This document shows, piece by piece, positions 23,419 to 32,060 of a DNA stretch of 55,376 nt. Within the stretch, counting starts at the first letter, position 1. Each line of letters begins with the position of its first letter. The DNA comes from Planotetraspora thailandica. GTDB lineage: Bacteria > Actinomycetota > Actinomycetes > Streptosporangiales > Streptosporangiaceae. A model generated the notes under the pieces. The model saw only the letters and a program-made list of their open reading frames with translations. It was not told the origin of the DNA and ran no database searches. The translations under genes were made by a program, and so were the position numbers. The stretch covers positions 1 to 55,376 of the forward strand of contig NZ_BOOR01000076.1 of assembly GCF_016863335.1 (NCBI RefSeq). The letters are read 5' to 3'.

Positions 23419-23433
23419 GGAACTGATCTGTCC
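23419..23433. promoter_or_regulatory. Operator-like site 3 (upstream of TetR)
   Basis: ggaactgatctgtcc matches the reverse complement of sites 1 and 2 except for two or three positions and keeps the acNgatcNgt core. Confidence 0.5.
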
Positions 23434-23504
23434 ACAATTGGTGCCGACCGTCACCCGTCGCGGAGTGTCGCGTGTTTATTTGGGGGCGCCGAATCGCGGC
23501 GTTG

Positions 23505-23650
23505 TCACACGACGACGAGGGTGTGCGCATCGCGCATGACCCCCAGGGAGTAGAGCGTCGGACGCAGATGTGGCTGCGCGTCGCCGCGGATCACCTCGAA
23601 GAAGCGCAGTGTGCCACGGCGGCGGCTCGTCGAAGCAGCATGGCGAACGG
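23505..23650 (-). pseudogene. Possible C-terminal gene fragment
   Basis: The frame reads TSRRRGTLRFFEVIRGDAQ, then LYSLGVMRDAHTLVVV before a TGA at 23505-23507. It looks like a protein end, but no start or upstream domain remains. The family is not recognised. Confidence 0.25.
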
Positions 23651-23751
23651 CTCCGAATGACGGTACGTAACTGATTCCTCACTCAACCGAGTATGGTCAC
23701 CTACGGTGACCTCCCGAAAGCATGAAGCCTCCCGAAGAAACGGAGGCGAAT

Positions 23752-24279
23752 GTGGCCAGTGAGTTCCAGCGCAGAAAGGTCATCGGAGTTTTCCGTGCGA
23801 TGGATGTGGACGGAGACGGCCGGCTGACCGAGGCCGACTTCAAGGCGCTCGCCCATCGCTGGATGGCCGTCGCCGGATCCGTCGATCCGGAGCGACTGGC
23901 ATCCATCATGACCGGCTGGTGGCCGGTGCTCCAGGCCGCCTCCGACCCTGACGGCGACAACGCCGTCACCCTCGACGAGGTGCTCCACGTCGTGGAAGGC
24001 CTCGGCGACATGGCGGACGCCGTCTCCGGCACCGCAGACGCGATGTTCGAGGCCATCGACCTCAACGGGGACGGCCTCATCTCCCGTTCGGAGTACGGCG
24101 CGCTCATCGAGACGTGGAACGGGACGCCCACGGCGACCGCTGAGATCTTCCCTCGCCTGGACCTGGACGGTGACGGCCACCTCACCCGCGACGAGTTCCG
24201 CACCCACTGGACAGAGTTCTGGGCAGGCGACGACCCGGACGCTCCCGGGACCTACGTCTTCGGCGCGCTGGTGGAATAG
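23752..24279 (+). CDS. EF-hand calcium-binding protein
   Basis: About 175 residues from a GTG at 23752 that follows ggaggcgaat; an ATG at 23722 has no such site. Canonical EF-hand loops are MDVDGDGRLTEADF, DPDGDNAVTLDEV, IDLNGDGLISRSEY and LDLDGDGHLTRDEF, i.e. four loops with Asp/Asn at positions 1, 3, 5 and Glu/Asp at 12. This layout matches the bacterial calerythrin/sarcoplasmic-type calcium-buffering or sensor proteins found in actinomycetes. No signal peptide or membrane segment. No obvious operon partner; a hairpin at 24384 ends the unit. Confidence 0.92.
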   Translation: MASEFQRRKVIGVFRAMDVDGDGRLTEADFKALAHRWMAVAGSVDPERLASIMTGWWPVLQAASDPDGDNAVTLDEVLHVVEGLGDMADAVSGTADAMFEAIDLNGDGLISRSEYGALIETWNGTPTATAEIFPRLDLDGDGHLTRDEFRTHWTEFWAGDDPDAPGTYVFGALVE

Positions 24280-24383
24280 CCGGGGCGAGCTTCACCGCCT
24301 GGCCCCGGGATCAGGTCAGGGTTGAGCAGTTGGTGGGCAAGCGACGCGCCCCGTCAGGTCGCAAGGTGCACGAGCCAGGGAAA

Positions 24384-24409
24384 GCCCGGCTCCATGATCG
24401 GAGCCGGGC
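24384..24409. terminator. Hairpin between convergent genes
   Basis: A perfect 10-bp stem (gcccggctcc / ggagccgggc) with loop atgatc lies between the EF-hand gene and the convergent membrane-protein gene. Confidence 0.75.
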
Positions 24410-24434
24410 CTCGACCTGAATGGCGCCCAGGAAA

Positions 24435-25346
24435 TCAGACCTTCTGTCTGGTTCGCCGGGCCGCGACGAACGATGCCAGCACGAGCAGGGTGAGCACGCC
24501 CCAGTAGGCGAGGGTCTTTTCGCTGTGCAGAAGCATCGTCTCGCCGATGAATGTCAGGCCGGGGAGCAGGTAGAGGGCGGCCGCGAGCGCCCACCTGGCA
24601 TCTCTGATCGCGACCGTGGCCCAGACCACGCCCCCGAGTACCAGCGTTTTGACGCCCGCCAGGAAGAGCTGCCACGTCATCGTCAGCGTGAACACGGGGA
24701 CGACGTACCCCAGCGTGAACGCGGGGACGATGCACTCCGCCACCCAGAAAAGCGCCGGGATGAGGAGCCACGACCACGATCGGGCGGGGAGCGCCTTCCC
24801 TGGTCGCACTGCGAGGACGGCCAGGCCCACGACGATGATCCAGAAGGGCAGCATCTGCCCGAGCAAGGTATAGGGCGGGCCGAATTCGATCAGCCCGTGA
24901 TCGTAGCCGTCCAAGAACAGCATGCGGCTGGTGTCGAGTGCGGCGATCAGCGCGAGAGGAAGCGCCAGCCGCAACCATCCACGGGTGATGGCCACCATCA
25001 GCACGATCGCACCAAGGGTCCAGATTGGCCGATTGAGGTAGATGTGCGTGCCCATTCGCAGGATGCTGACTTCCGTGGCGAACGTGGTCGTCGCGACGAC
25101 GAGCACACCCAGGTGCAGACCGTCCGCCCACCAGGGCACCCCCGTGGCCCTGGTGTTCCGTGCCCGGGCGGCGAAACCGCCGGTGACGAGGGCGAAAACC
25201 TCCCTGAGGGCGGGTCGGCGCGCCTGAGGGTCGGACGCCTCCATCAGCGTGCTGAGGAGTTCCTCCCCGTGAGCGTCGCGATAGGCCTTCGGGTAGGCCT
25301 TGAGCAGACTGCGGTAGCGCCGTTCGAGCGCGGGCTGAGTGCTCAT
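24435..25346 (-). CDS. Membrane protein paired with PadR regulator (module 1)
   Basis: 303 residues. A cytosolic N-terminal segment LERRYRSLLKAYPKAYRDAHGEELLSTL resembles the short HAAS-like domain that often partners with PadR regulators. It is followed by about eight hydrophobic helices and ends with the basic ARRTRQK. Its ATG overlaps the PadR stop by four bases (ATGA), indicating translational coupling. The function is unknown; such pairs are usually thought to be a regulator and its membrane target. The same N-terminal pattern is present in the second module at 29504-30565. Confidence 0.8.
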   Translation of the reverse strand: MSTQPALERRYRSLLKAYPKAYRDAHGEELLSTLMEASDPQARRPALREVFALVTGGFAARARNTRATGVPWWADGLHLGVLVVATTTFATEVSILRMGTHIYLNRPIWTLGAIVLMVAITRGWLRLALPLALIAALDTSRMLFLDGYDHGLIEFGPPYTLLGQMLPFWIIVVGLAVLAVRPGKALPARSWSWLLIPALFWVAECIVPAFTLGYVVPVFTLTMTWQLFLAGVKTLVLGGVVWATVAIRDARWALAAALYLLPGLTFIGETMLLHSEKTLAYWGVLTLLVLASFVAARRTRQKV

Positions 25347-25654
25347 GCGCCCATCACCGCGATCTGAACCGTGACGACCCTGGCGGCCTGCTGAAGCCGT
25401 ACGGCCTCCTCGCGGACGGCGGTGACGCCCTCGTCGGTGATCCGGTAGTAGCGCCTCGGCCGTCCGTCAACGACCTCTTCATGGTCGATCACCACCAAGC
25501 CCGCCTCCGCGAGCCGGTCGAGCGCGCCGTACAGGGTGCCGACGGCGAGTTTCACTCGCCCAGCCGATTGCTCACCCGCCCGTTTGATGATCCCGTAGCC
25601 GTGGAGCGGCTCCTGTAAGAGCGCGGCGAGGATGAAGTACGTCGCCTCTGTCAT
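25343..25654 (-). CDS. PadR-family transcriptional regulator (module 1)
   Basis: 103 residues from ATG 25654 (MTEATYFI); a GTG at 25663 is also possible. The PadR winged helix is complete: TYFILAALLQEPLHGYGIIKRA, LAVGTLYGALDRL (recognition helix), then a wing with VDGRPRRYYRITDEG. It should bind the palindrome only 14 bases upstream and so repress itself and the coupled membrane protein. PadR proteins respond to ligands or to stress; the signal is unknown here. Confidence 0.92.
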   Translation of the reverse strand: MTEATYFILAALLQEPLHGYGIIKRAGEQSAGRVKLAVGTLYGALDRLAEAGLVVIDHEEVVDGRPRRYYRITDEGVTAVREEAVRLQQAARVVTVQIAVMGA

Positions 25655-25667
25655 CTTGATCACGAAG

Positions 25668-25698
25668 GGACCATATATCGGGGTCCGATATATGGTCC
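25668..25698. promoter_or_regulatory. 31-bp palindromic PadR operator
   Basis: Arms of 15 bases around a central G match at 14 of 15 positions: ggaccatatatcgg and ccgatatatggtcc. The AT-rich atatat parts may also serve as promoter -10 elements. Position immediately before the PadR gene supports autoregulation. Confidence 0.8.
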
Positions 25699-25851
25699 AG
25701 TCGTTCCGGCCACTTGCACACCTGCCGCCCGCGCCTGAGCGCCGCGGCCGGCAACCGGCGTATCAGCACGCGGGTAGTTCTTCGCCCGCCCATATAACCG
25801 TCCACGCCGACCACGAGTGGCCAGTGGCAGGCGCGTATGCCAACCCAGCTG

Positions 25852-27456
25852 CTACGAGGTCGGTTTTCTGACGAAGAGCCGGATGAGGTAGCCGTGGACG
25901 CGAATCGCCTCCGCCTGCTGGTAGTGGTCGTGGAGGGTGCTGAGTTTGGCTCGGTCTTGGGGTGCTGTGAAGCGGGAGTCTGTGAGGTGGGAGCGTCTGA
26001 TCACCCATACGCGGGGCATGTGCTCCAGCGTGGTGATGATCTGATCCGCAGGTTGCTCCTTGGCGGAGAGACGGCCGACTTCAGCGCCCGAGCGCATCAG
26101 GGCGATGTCGCGGACGTCGGCGAAGTCTTTGGGATAGGTCTCCGCGACGATGCGGCCGCCAGAGGGCAGGAAGAGCACGGCGTCACCGGAGTGCGCGTTG
26201 TCGTGGATGACACGCGCGGCGGCGGCGATGTCGTCATTGCGGCTGTCGGTCCGCCGGACTTCCTTCTGGGCAGGGAGGGCCAGAGCCGCCGTGGCCAAGA
26301 GGAGGGCTGAGGCGGCAAGAACGCTGAGCGGCCGCAGGGCACGCGACCTTTCGAGCACGCCGGCCAGGTTGTGGAGTCCGGCGCCGGTGAGCAGGGCGAT
26401 GCCGCAGATCGCGTAGAGGATGTAGCGGTCCTGGTAGAAGGGCTTGACCTGGGAGACGAGCAGGAGCAGCGATGGCGGCAGGACGGCCAGGGGGGCGGCC
26501 ACGGCCGGCAGAGCGATGCGCCGGTCCGTTCCAACGGTGGCCGTCGGTACGGCGTGGTGGCCGATGCGGGGCTTGCCGGTCAGGCGCTTCGGGAGGAAGG
26601 CGGCGAGCGCAAGGGCGAGGATGAGCACCAAAAGTACGCCGGATCCGGCGAAGCGGGTGATCAGCTCTTGCACGGTCTCCCAGTGGGGCTTGGGGAGCCA
26701 GGCGACCTGCTGCGTCTGGCGGCTGCAAATCCAGGCCAGAGGGGCGATGGCGACTGCGACGGCGAGGCAGGCGAGGGCCCAGCGGCGTAGTACGGCCGCG
26801 CGTTGGCGGGTGAGGACGAGCGTCGTGGCGTGCGCGACCAGAACGAGCCCGGCGAACAGGTTGAGCAGGCAGGCGAGTGCGGTGGCCAGGGCGTACAGAA
26901 CCCACCAGCGGCGTTCGGTGCGTCGGGATGCCTCGACCAGGAGAAGGGTGGAGAGCACCACCGCCGCGCTGACCAGGGCGTAGGAGCGGGCTTCTTGGGC
27001 GTAGAAACTGACGACGGGTGTGGTGGCGTAGGCCAGGCCGCTGAACAGGCCGGCGCGGAGGGAGGCCGTTCGCTGGGCGATCGCGGCGACCCCCGCGGCG
27101 GCCACGCCGGTGGCGAGTACGGAGGGGAGCCGGAGCAGGATCTCGTTGGTTGCCGGATCGGACGTGATCGAGGCGAGGGGGTGCAGTAAGAGGTAGTAGA
27201 AGCCGTGTACCGCGTCGATATGGCCGAGCGTGCGCCACAGGTCGGGTAAGGCACGGGCTGCCACGATGTAGGAGGTCGCCTCGTCGTTCCACATCGAGCC
27301 GCGGGCCAGTCCCCAGAATCCGGCGACGAGTGCGATGACGGCCGGCGCGACGAGGGTCAGCCGTCCTGGCCACGGTGACGGGCCTTCAGCAGCACTCCCG
27401 GATTCGATCTCCGAGGAGGCAGGACCGACTGACTGTGTATGCACTGTGAGATCCAC
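25852..27456 (-). CDS. GT39/PMT-like membrane glycosyltransferase
   Basis: 534 residues with about ten to twelve membrane helices. After the first helix comes GSMWNDEATSYIVA, where the D-E pair is the catalytic signature of polyprenol-phosphate-sugar-dependent glycosyltransferases of the GT-C fold. The helical body includes FYAQEARSYAL (the conserved loop) and KPFYQDRYILYA. A soluble C-terminal domain of about 130 residues (DDIAAAARVIHDNAHSGDAVLF) follows, as in actinobacterial mannosyltransferases. It should transfer mannose from polyprenyl-phosphate-mannose to an extracytoplasmic acceptor. The adjacent GtrA and Ppm genes fit this. The start at GTG 27456 has no strong ribosome site. Confidence 0.82.
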   Translation of the reverse strand: MDLTVHTQSVGPASSEIESGSAAEGPSPWPGRLTLVAPAVIALVAGFWGLARGSMWNDEATSYIVAARALPDLWRTLGHIDAVHGFYYLLLHPLASITSDPATNEILLRLPSVLATGVAAAGVAAIAQRTASLRAGLFSGLAYATTPVVSFYAQEARSYALVSAAVVLSTLLLVEASRRTERRWWVLYALATALACLLNLFAGLVLVAHATTLVLTRQRAAVLRRWALACLAVAVAIAPLAWICSRQTQQVAWLPKPHWETVQELITRFAGSGVLLVLILALALAAFLPKRLTGKPRIGHHAVPTATVGTDRRIALPAVAAPLAVLPPSLLLLVSQVKPFYQDRYILYAICGIALLTGAGLHNLAGVLERSRALRPLSVLAASALLLATAALALPAQKEVRRTDSRNDDIAAAARVIHDNAHSGDAVLFLPSGGRIVAETYPKDFADVRDIALMRSGAEVGRLSAKEQPADQIITTLEHMPRVWVIRRSHLTDSRFTAPQDRAKLSTLHDHYQQAEAIRVHGYLIRLFVRKPTS

Positions 27457-27677
27457 ATCTGAGCAGGCCGCTGACGACGGTACCGATCACGACAGTGCCC
27501 TTGCCGGCCATGCTCGAACGCCAGAGGGCCAACTCAGTGTAGCCACGGACGAGACGGAGCCTATGGACTACCTCTCCATTGCGCGGTCGGAGGCGTCCCG
27601 CACCATCGAGGTCAGGTCTCCGCGGTACGAGGGAACAGCCGTCGGGCTACCTGCCCAACGACATCCGAGGCCTGGGC

Positions 27678-28205
27678 TCAGGTCCGGAGCGTGCTGGTTC
27701 GCGCCTCCTGCGCAGCCGGCTGCCGGTCGGCCTCAGCGAGTACCGACTCGGCTTCCGCGGCCGCCGAGCCGGCGGGGAGCGCTTTGAACACCCAGGTTCG
27801 GTACGACCAGAAGCGGAAGACAGTGGCGACGCCGATGCCGACGAACTTGAAGAAGTTGCTCTGCAGCTGGCTGTCCCAGCCGAAGCCGTACGTGGCCGCA
27901 TAGAGCACGGAGTTCTCGATGACCAGGCCCACCAGGCTGAAGAGGAGGAACAGCGGCAGTTCTCTGGTGTGGCCGCCCGCGCCCCTGTCCCGGTAGGTGA
28001 AGTACCGGAGGCCGATGTAGTTGAAGCCAATGGCGACCAGCGTGGCGATGACACTGGCCCGAACGGTCTGCAGGCCCAAACCATGCCGGATCACGTTGAA
28101 GGCCAGCACATTCACCACGACGCCCGCCAAGCCGACAACGCCGAACTTCGCGATTTCGCGGTAGATGTATCCCAGCCTCGATGGGAACGCGTGTCGTTCG
28201 CTCAC
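27678..28205 (-). CDS. GtrA-family membrane protein
   Basis: 175 residues with four membrane helices: FGVVGLAGVVVNVLAFNVI (first), ASVIATLVAIGFNYIGLRYFTY (second), LFLLFSLVGLVIENSVLY (third) and FFKFVGIGVATVFRFWSYRTWVF (fourth). The RF..YR.WVF ending is the family signature. GtrA proteins are proposed flippases for polyprenyl-phosphate-linked sugars. The position between the membrane glycosyltransferase and the polyprenol-phosphate-mannose synthase suggests a role in moving the lipid-linked mannose donor. Confidence 0.88.
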   Translation of the reverse strand: MSERHAFPSRLGYIYREIAKFGVVGLAGVVVNVLAFNVIRHGLGLQTVRASVIATLVAIGFNYIGLRYFTYRDRGAGGHTRELPLFLLFSLVGLVIENSVLYAATYGFGWDSQLQSNFFKFVGIGVATVFRFWSYRTWVFKALPAGSAAAEAESVLAEADRQPAAQEARTSTLRT

Positions 28206-28601
28206 GGCGTTTGTACCGCCCTATCTCTCACACTGTCTCTAAGTAAGACTGATCGGCTCGGGTCGACAGCGTCGATCGGACCGTCCTGCGCGCCGGGGTC
28301 ACGTTCGTCGGTTCCGCATTTGCAACCGCACCAGCGCGAACTCCATCTGGGCGGACATGTTAGGTCAGGGCTCGCCAGATGTTGAACCCGGTGCCGGTCA
28401 GGAAGGGCCGACTGCGGTGAGCACCCAGCCGACGGCCGGCCGGGCCTTCGGGGTACAGCCCCTCAGGTGCCCCGCGGCGGGTCCGCCGACCCGGCCGACC
28501 GCGACGGCCGCCGGCAGCAGCCAGGCGCGGGCTTCGCGTTCCTCGATCGTTGTAGTAATACTCAGGGCGCGAAACGCCAGAAAACGGAAGGCCGAACCCA
28601 T
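28206..28601. other. Divergent intergenic region, GtrA / Ppm
   Basis: No convincing gene within it. It should contain the promoters of both neighbouring genes; the stretch just before 28601 (cgttgtagtaatactcaggg) is locally AT-rich and could be a promoter for the plus-strand gene. Confidence 0.4.
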
Positions 28602-29345
28602 ATGAGAAGCGACAGCGGCGTGGGTCGCGTTCTGGTGATCGTTCCTACGTACAACGAAGCGGACAACATCACCGCCGTGGCCCACCGGCTGCTTGCCTCC
28701 GTTCCGGAGGCGCATCTGCTGATAGCCGATGACAACAGCCCGGACGGCACCGGAAAGATCGCCGATGAGATGTCCGATGCGGATGGGCGCATCCATGTCA
28801 TGCACCGCCCGGGTAAGCAGGGATTGGGTGCGGCTTACCTGGCGGGTTTCCAGTGGGGTCTCGAGCAGGGCTATGACGTCCTGGTGGAGATGGACGCCGA
28901 CGGCTCACACCGTCCGGAGGAGTTGCCGCGGCTCCTGGCCGCGTTGGAGTGGTCCGACCTCGTGCTGGGGTCGCGGTGGGTGGCGGGTGGCCGCGTGGTC
29001 AACTGGCCGAAGTCCCGGGAATGGCTCTCCCGCGGCGGCAGCGCGTACTCGCGTTTCATGCTCGGGTTGCCTATCCGCGATGTGACGGGCGGCTACCGGG
29101 CCTTCCGGGCCCGAACGCTGACCGGCCTGGGACTGGAGAACGTGCAGTCACAGGGCTACTGCTTCCAGATCGACCTGGCACGTCGCGCAGCCTCCCGTGG
29201 GTTCCGCGTGGTCGAGGTGCCGATCACGTTCGTCGAACGCGAGCACGGGGTCAGCAAGATGAGCCGGGCGATCGTCGTCGAGGCGCTCTGGCGCGTCACC
29301 GTTTGGGGCCTGACGTCCCTTCGTGGGGCCCGGCGACCCAAGTGA
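28602..29345 (+). CDS. Polyprenol-phosphate-mannose synthase (GT2)
   Basis: 247 residues from the ATG at 28602, behind ggaaggccg. GT2 landmarks: VIVPTYNEADNI, LIADDNSPDGTG, VLVEMDADGSHRPEELP (metal-binding DxD), LGSRWVAGGRVVNW, MLGLPIRDVTGGYRAF and QIDLARRA. This matches the catalytic domain of actinobacterial Ppm1/DPM1 enzymes that make polyprenyl-phosphate-mannose from GDP-mannose at the inner face of the membrane. It lacks the N-terminal acyltransferase half found in mycobacterial Ppm1, as usual in other actinomycetes. It provides the donor for the glycosyltransferase nearby. Confidence 0.9.
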   Translation: MRSDSGVGRVLVIVPTYNEADNITAVAHRLLASVPEAHLLIADDNSPDGTGKIADEMSDADGRIHVMHRPGKQGLGAAYLAGFQWGLEQGYDVLVEMDADGSHRPEELPRLLAALEWSDLVLGSRWVAGGRVVNWPKSREWLSRGGSAYSRFMLGLPIRDVTGGYRAFRARTLTGLGLENVQSQGYCFQIDLARRAASRGFRVVEVPITFVEREHGVSKMSRAIVVEALWRVTVWGLTSLRGARRPK

Positions 29346-29452
29346 AGTAGGGGCGCGGGGCGGGACGAAGCCATATCGGAAATCGAGTCCGGTTTCGTCT
29401 TGGCAGTACTTCACCGTCAGGAAGTGAGCGGCGGTCTCCAACGCAGCTGAAC

Positions 29453-29487
29453 AGCCCCGCCCTCGGACAGTAGCCCAGGGCGGGGCT
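29453..29487. terminator. Hairpin between convergent genes
   Basis: A perfect 11-bp stem (agccccgccct / agggcggggct) with a 13-base loop, ending 16 bases from the stop of the membrane-protein gene. Confidence 0.78.
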
Positions 29488-29503
29488 TCGCGTTTATCTG
29501 ATT

Positions 29504-30565
29504 TCACGTCAAAGGCGCGTTCGCCGCTGTTCGCAGCGCCTGTGTGCTCAAGACGGCGAGCGTGATCCCGCCTGCCAGGAGCAGGGCGGCTTGCAGGCCT
29601 CCGACGAGGTTGATCGTCTCGGTGATGGAGTCGGCTGCACCCGGGTGCAGTGTGGCCGCTCGGGAGAGCACCGCGGGCATGGTGAGAATCGCCGCGGCCA
29701 ACGCCACCGGTCCCGACGTTCTGCGCCGGGCCAGACACCACACGGTCACGGCGAGCAGCGAAACGCACGCGAGGCCGGGGACGTCGATCCACAGCGATGC
29801 CTGTACTAGAAGGGTCACCGGGACGGTCTCGGCTCTGGACAGCGAGCTGAGGTCGGCGACGACCAAGGCGAGCAGGATGCCGGGAACGGCCGCAAGCGCG
29901 ACCATGCGCAGGGCTTGCCCCCGAGGCAGGGGCGGCGGCGGTGCGTCGCGGTGGAATCCGATCACCAGCGCCAGCACCGTCACCGCGGCCGGCAGCACCA
30001 TGCACGCCCAGCGGGCGACCATCTCCCACCCGCCGGGGAACACGGGGGGAACCAGCATGTACGGCAGGACCAGTGCAGCCACGGCCGCCGCCTTGGCCGT
30101 GCGGGAGCGTCCGAGGACGAGCGCGCCGAGGCTCCCCGCCCACAGCAGGGGCACGACATCCGCCAGCACGTGCCGTAGGCGATCAGGCGACCCGGCGTCG
30201 CCGATCCCCATGATCACGTCGGCGGGCAGGGCATCGGCGAGGATGCCGTACGCGATCAGCGCCTGAACGGCGGACAGGAAGCCGATCATCGTCCAGAAGA
30301 CGAGGCCGAGCACGGCGGCCCGGCGGACCGCCTCGCCCCAGAGAAACGATCTCGGCGGCGCCTCCGGGCCGCCCAGGCGCAGCCGCACCGCGAGCGCCGC
30401 CACGCTGGCGATCTCCATCCAGCGCGGGCGCTGGTCGTCGAGGCCGGCCCTTCCGCTCCGGGCGCCCTCAAGGAAGGCCGAGACCATCTCCTCCTCGCGC
30501 TCGGCCCGGTAGGACGCGGGTAGCAGCCGAAGCACCCAGCGATATCGCCGCTCGAGCACGCTCAT
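29504..30565 (-). CDS. Membrane protein paired with PadR regulator (module 2)
   Basis: 353 residues. The N-terminus, LERRYRWVLRLLPASYRAE, repeats the pattern of module 1 (LERRYR..L..YP..YR) and is followed by about ten hydrophobic helices. The gene is coupled to the PadR gene by an ATGA overlap (30562-30565). Apart from the N-terminal domain the two module proteins are only loosely alike, so this is either an old duplication or two members of the same PadR/HAAS-type class. The function is unknown. Confidence 0.8.
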   Translation of the reverse strand: MSVLERRYRWVLRLLPASYRAEREEEMVSAFLEGARSGRAGLDDQRPRWMEIASVAALAVRLRLGGPEAPPRSFLWGEAVRRAAVLGLVFWTMIGFLSAVQALIAYGILADALPADVIMGIGDAGSPDRLRHVLADVVPLLWAGSLGALVLGRSRTAKAAAVAALVLPYMLVPPVFPGGWEMVARWACMVLPAAVTVLALVIGFHRDAPPPPLPRGQALRMVALAAVPGILLALVVADLSSLSRAETVPVTLLVQASLWIDVPGLACVSLLAVTVWCLARRRTSGPVALAAAILTMPAVLSRAATLHPGAADSITETINLVGGLQAALLLAGGITLAVLSTQALRTAANAPLT

Positions 30566-30885
30566 GCCAGGCCTCCCGCCTGCCTGAGCCGTAGCCGTTC
30601 GACGGCGCGGCGCGCGTTGTCGGCCAGCCGTACGGCCTCCTCCTCCAGGGCCTTCGCCCCCTCATCGGTCAGCCGGTAGTAGCGGCGCAGCCGTCCCTGC
30701 CACACCTCCTCGCGGTCGGGTTCGACCAACGCGTCGGCGGCGAGCCGGTCGAGCACGCCGTACAAGGTGCCGATCTTGAGCTGGAGCCGGCCGTCGGACA
30801 GCCGTTCGACCTCCTGCGCGATGCCGTAGCCGTGCCGCGGCTCGTCGACCAATGCGGTGAGGACGAGGAACGCGGGTTCCGTCAT
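30562..30885 (-). CDS. PadR-family transcriptional regulator (module 2)
   Basis: 107 residues from ATG 30885 (MTEPAFLV); an ATG at 30900 is the alternative and neither has a clear ribosome site. PadR winged helix: FLVLTALVDEPRHGYGIAQEV, LKIGTLYGVLDRL and WQGRLRRYYRLTDEG. Close to the module 1 regulator in every block. It probably represses its own operon through the AT-rich site upstream. Confidence 0.92.
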   Translation of the reverse strand: MTEPAFLVLTALVDEPRHGYGIAQEVERLSDGRLQLKIGTLYGVLDRLAADALVEPDREEVWQGRLRRYYRLTDEGAKALEEEAVRLADNARRAVERLRLRQAGGLA

Positions 30886-30902
30886 CGCACGCGATGTCAT
30901 GT

Positions 30903-30935
30903 ACCCATGATATATCGGAAGGCATGATATTCGAG
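30903..30935. promoter_or_regulatory. AT-rich operator-like site upstream of PadR module 2
   Basis: Contains gatatatc (self-complementary) and a second catgatat repeat 17 bases on, with the same atatatcgg half-site as the module 1 operator, though less symmetric. Confidence 0.45.
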
Positions 30936-30977
30936 TGCGTTGTAGAGGCGGTTGCCGCTCTCGGATCTTCGCCCTGG

Positions 30978-32060
30978 TCAGTCGATTGATCTGAAGGCGT
31001 TTTCGTTCCGGATCATTTCGGCGGTCTTCTCGGCGTGCTCGCCTGCCTTGACCAGGTCGTTCACCAGGGCTCGCCAGCGGGGCAGGTTGTACGACAGCCA
31101 GGCGAACCTGAGGTACTCGAGGGTGTCGTGGTGGTCGCGCAGAGCAGTCGAGATGCGACCGCGGTAAGGGCTGAGCCGTTCGCGAATCAGCGGGAAGTCG
31201 GCGGCGCGCTGGTCCAAGTTCACCAGCGTTCTGATCGCCATCGTGCTTCGCAGCGCACGTTCGGCGTCCGGCTTCGGGATCGGGTAGCCCACCGTGGTGG
31301 TGACGTCCTGGTGGACGCGTGTCCGGGCGTTCACGACGGATCTCAACAGGAGCGCCGTCGCTATGAGGACGACGCCGGCCACCAGGAGGGACCACGCGGG
31401 TGACGCTGAACCAGGCAGAGCCATGGCGAATTGCGCCAGCGCGAGCACCCCGGCGGCCGCAGTGACGGGCAGGAGCGTCCGCCGGATGAGGCGGGTGACG
31501 AGCCCATGGTCGGCGAGCCATCGCTGACGAACGTGGTCGTCGGGGACGTCGGCGTCGAAACGCACCTCGGGGATGTGCGGGAAGAGCCGGGCGGGGCCCT
31601 CTTTCGCGATCTCCCCTCGGATGGCGGCTTGGAACCCGGCCGCGAGACCGGTGAACGCCTTGTCGGCTCGCCACGCGTCGATCGAGTAGCGGACCAGGTG
31701 CAGCAGACCGATCCCGATCTGTGGGGCGAACTCGACGGGCGTCCCACCGTACGGCAGGACGAACGCTGCGGCACCCAGAGGTCCTGGGATCATCAGGAGC
31801 GGCGTACGCAACCATGACGGGAGTCGCTCCATGCGGGCTCGGCTCATGTACGCCGCCAGCGCCAGGCTGACGAGCGGGAGCACCAGCAGCGCCACCGCCG
31901 GCAGGCCGAACCGCTCGTCGATCGGGATGTGGGGCGCGCCACCGTAGAGGAAGAAGAAGACCCAGCCGGCCAGGACCAACCCCGAAGAGGTGAGCCACAG
32001 CCGTCGGCGCACCGGTTCAAGCCGGTCCAGCGCCTGGCGTATCGCCTGATCCTCGGACAC
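30978..32060 (-). CDS. Membrane protein, unknown function
   Basis: 360 residues from the GTG at 32060 (VSEDQAIRQ), behind agaaaggggcggtt. The N-terminal half holds three or four hydrophobic helices (LWLTSSGLVLAGWVFFFLYG, FGLPAVALLVLPLVSLALAAY, LLMIPGPLGAAAFVLPY). A soluble loop is followed by a further helix pair (LLPVTAAAGVLALAQFAMAL, LLVAGVVLIATALLLRSVV). The C-terminal 120 residues are soluble and rich in Arg and Leu. No family recognised. It faces the WD40 gene; the 169 bases between them hold both promoters. Confidence 0.65.
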   Translation of the reverse strand: MSEDQAIRQALDRLEPVRRRLWLTSSGLVLAGWVFFFLYGGAPHIPIDERFGLPAVALLVLPLVSLALAAYMSRARMERLPSWLRTPLLMIPGPLGAAAFVLPYGGTPVEFAPQIGIGLLHLVRYSIDAWRADKAFTGLAAGFQAAIRGEIAKEGPARLFPHIPEVRFDADVPDDHVRQRWLADHGLVTRLIRRTLLPVTAAAGVLALAQFAMALPGSASPAWSLLVAGVVLIATALLLRSVVNARTRVHQDVTTTVGYPIPKPDAERALRSTMAIRTLVNLDQRAADFPLIRERLSPYRGRISTALRDHHDTLEYLRFAWLSYNLPRWRALVNDLVKAGEHAEKTAEMIRNENAFRSID

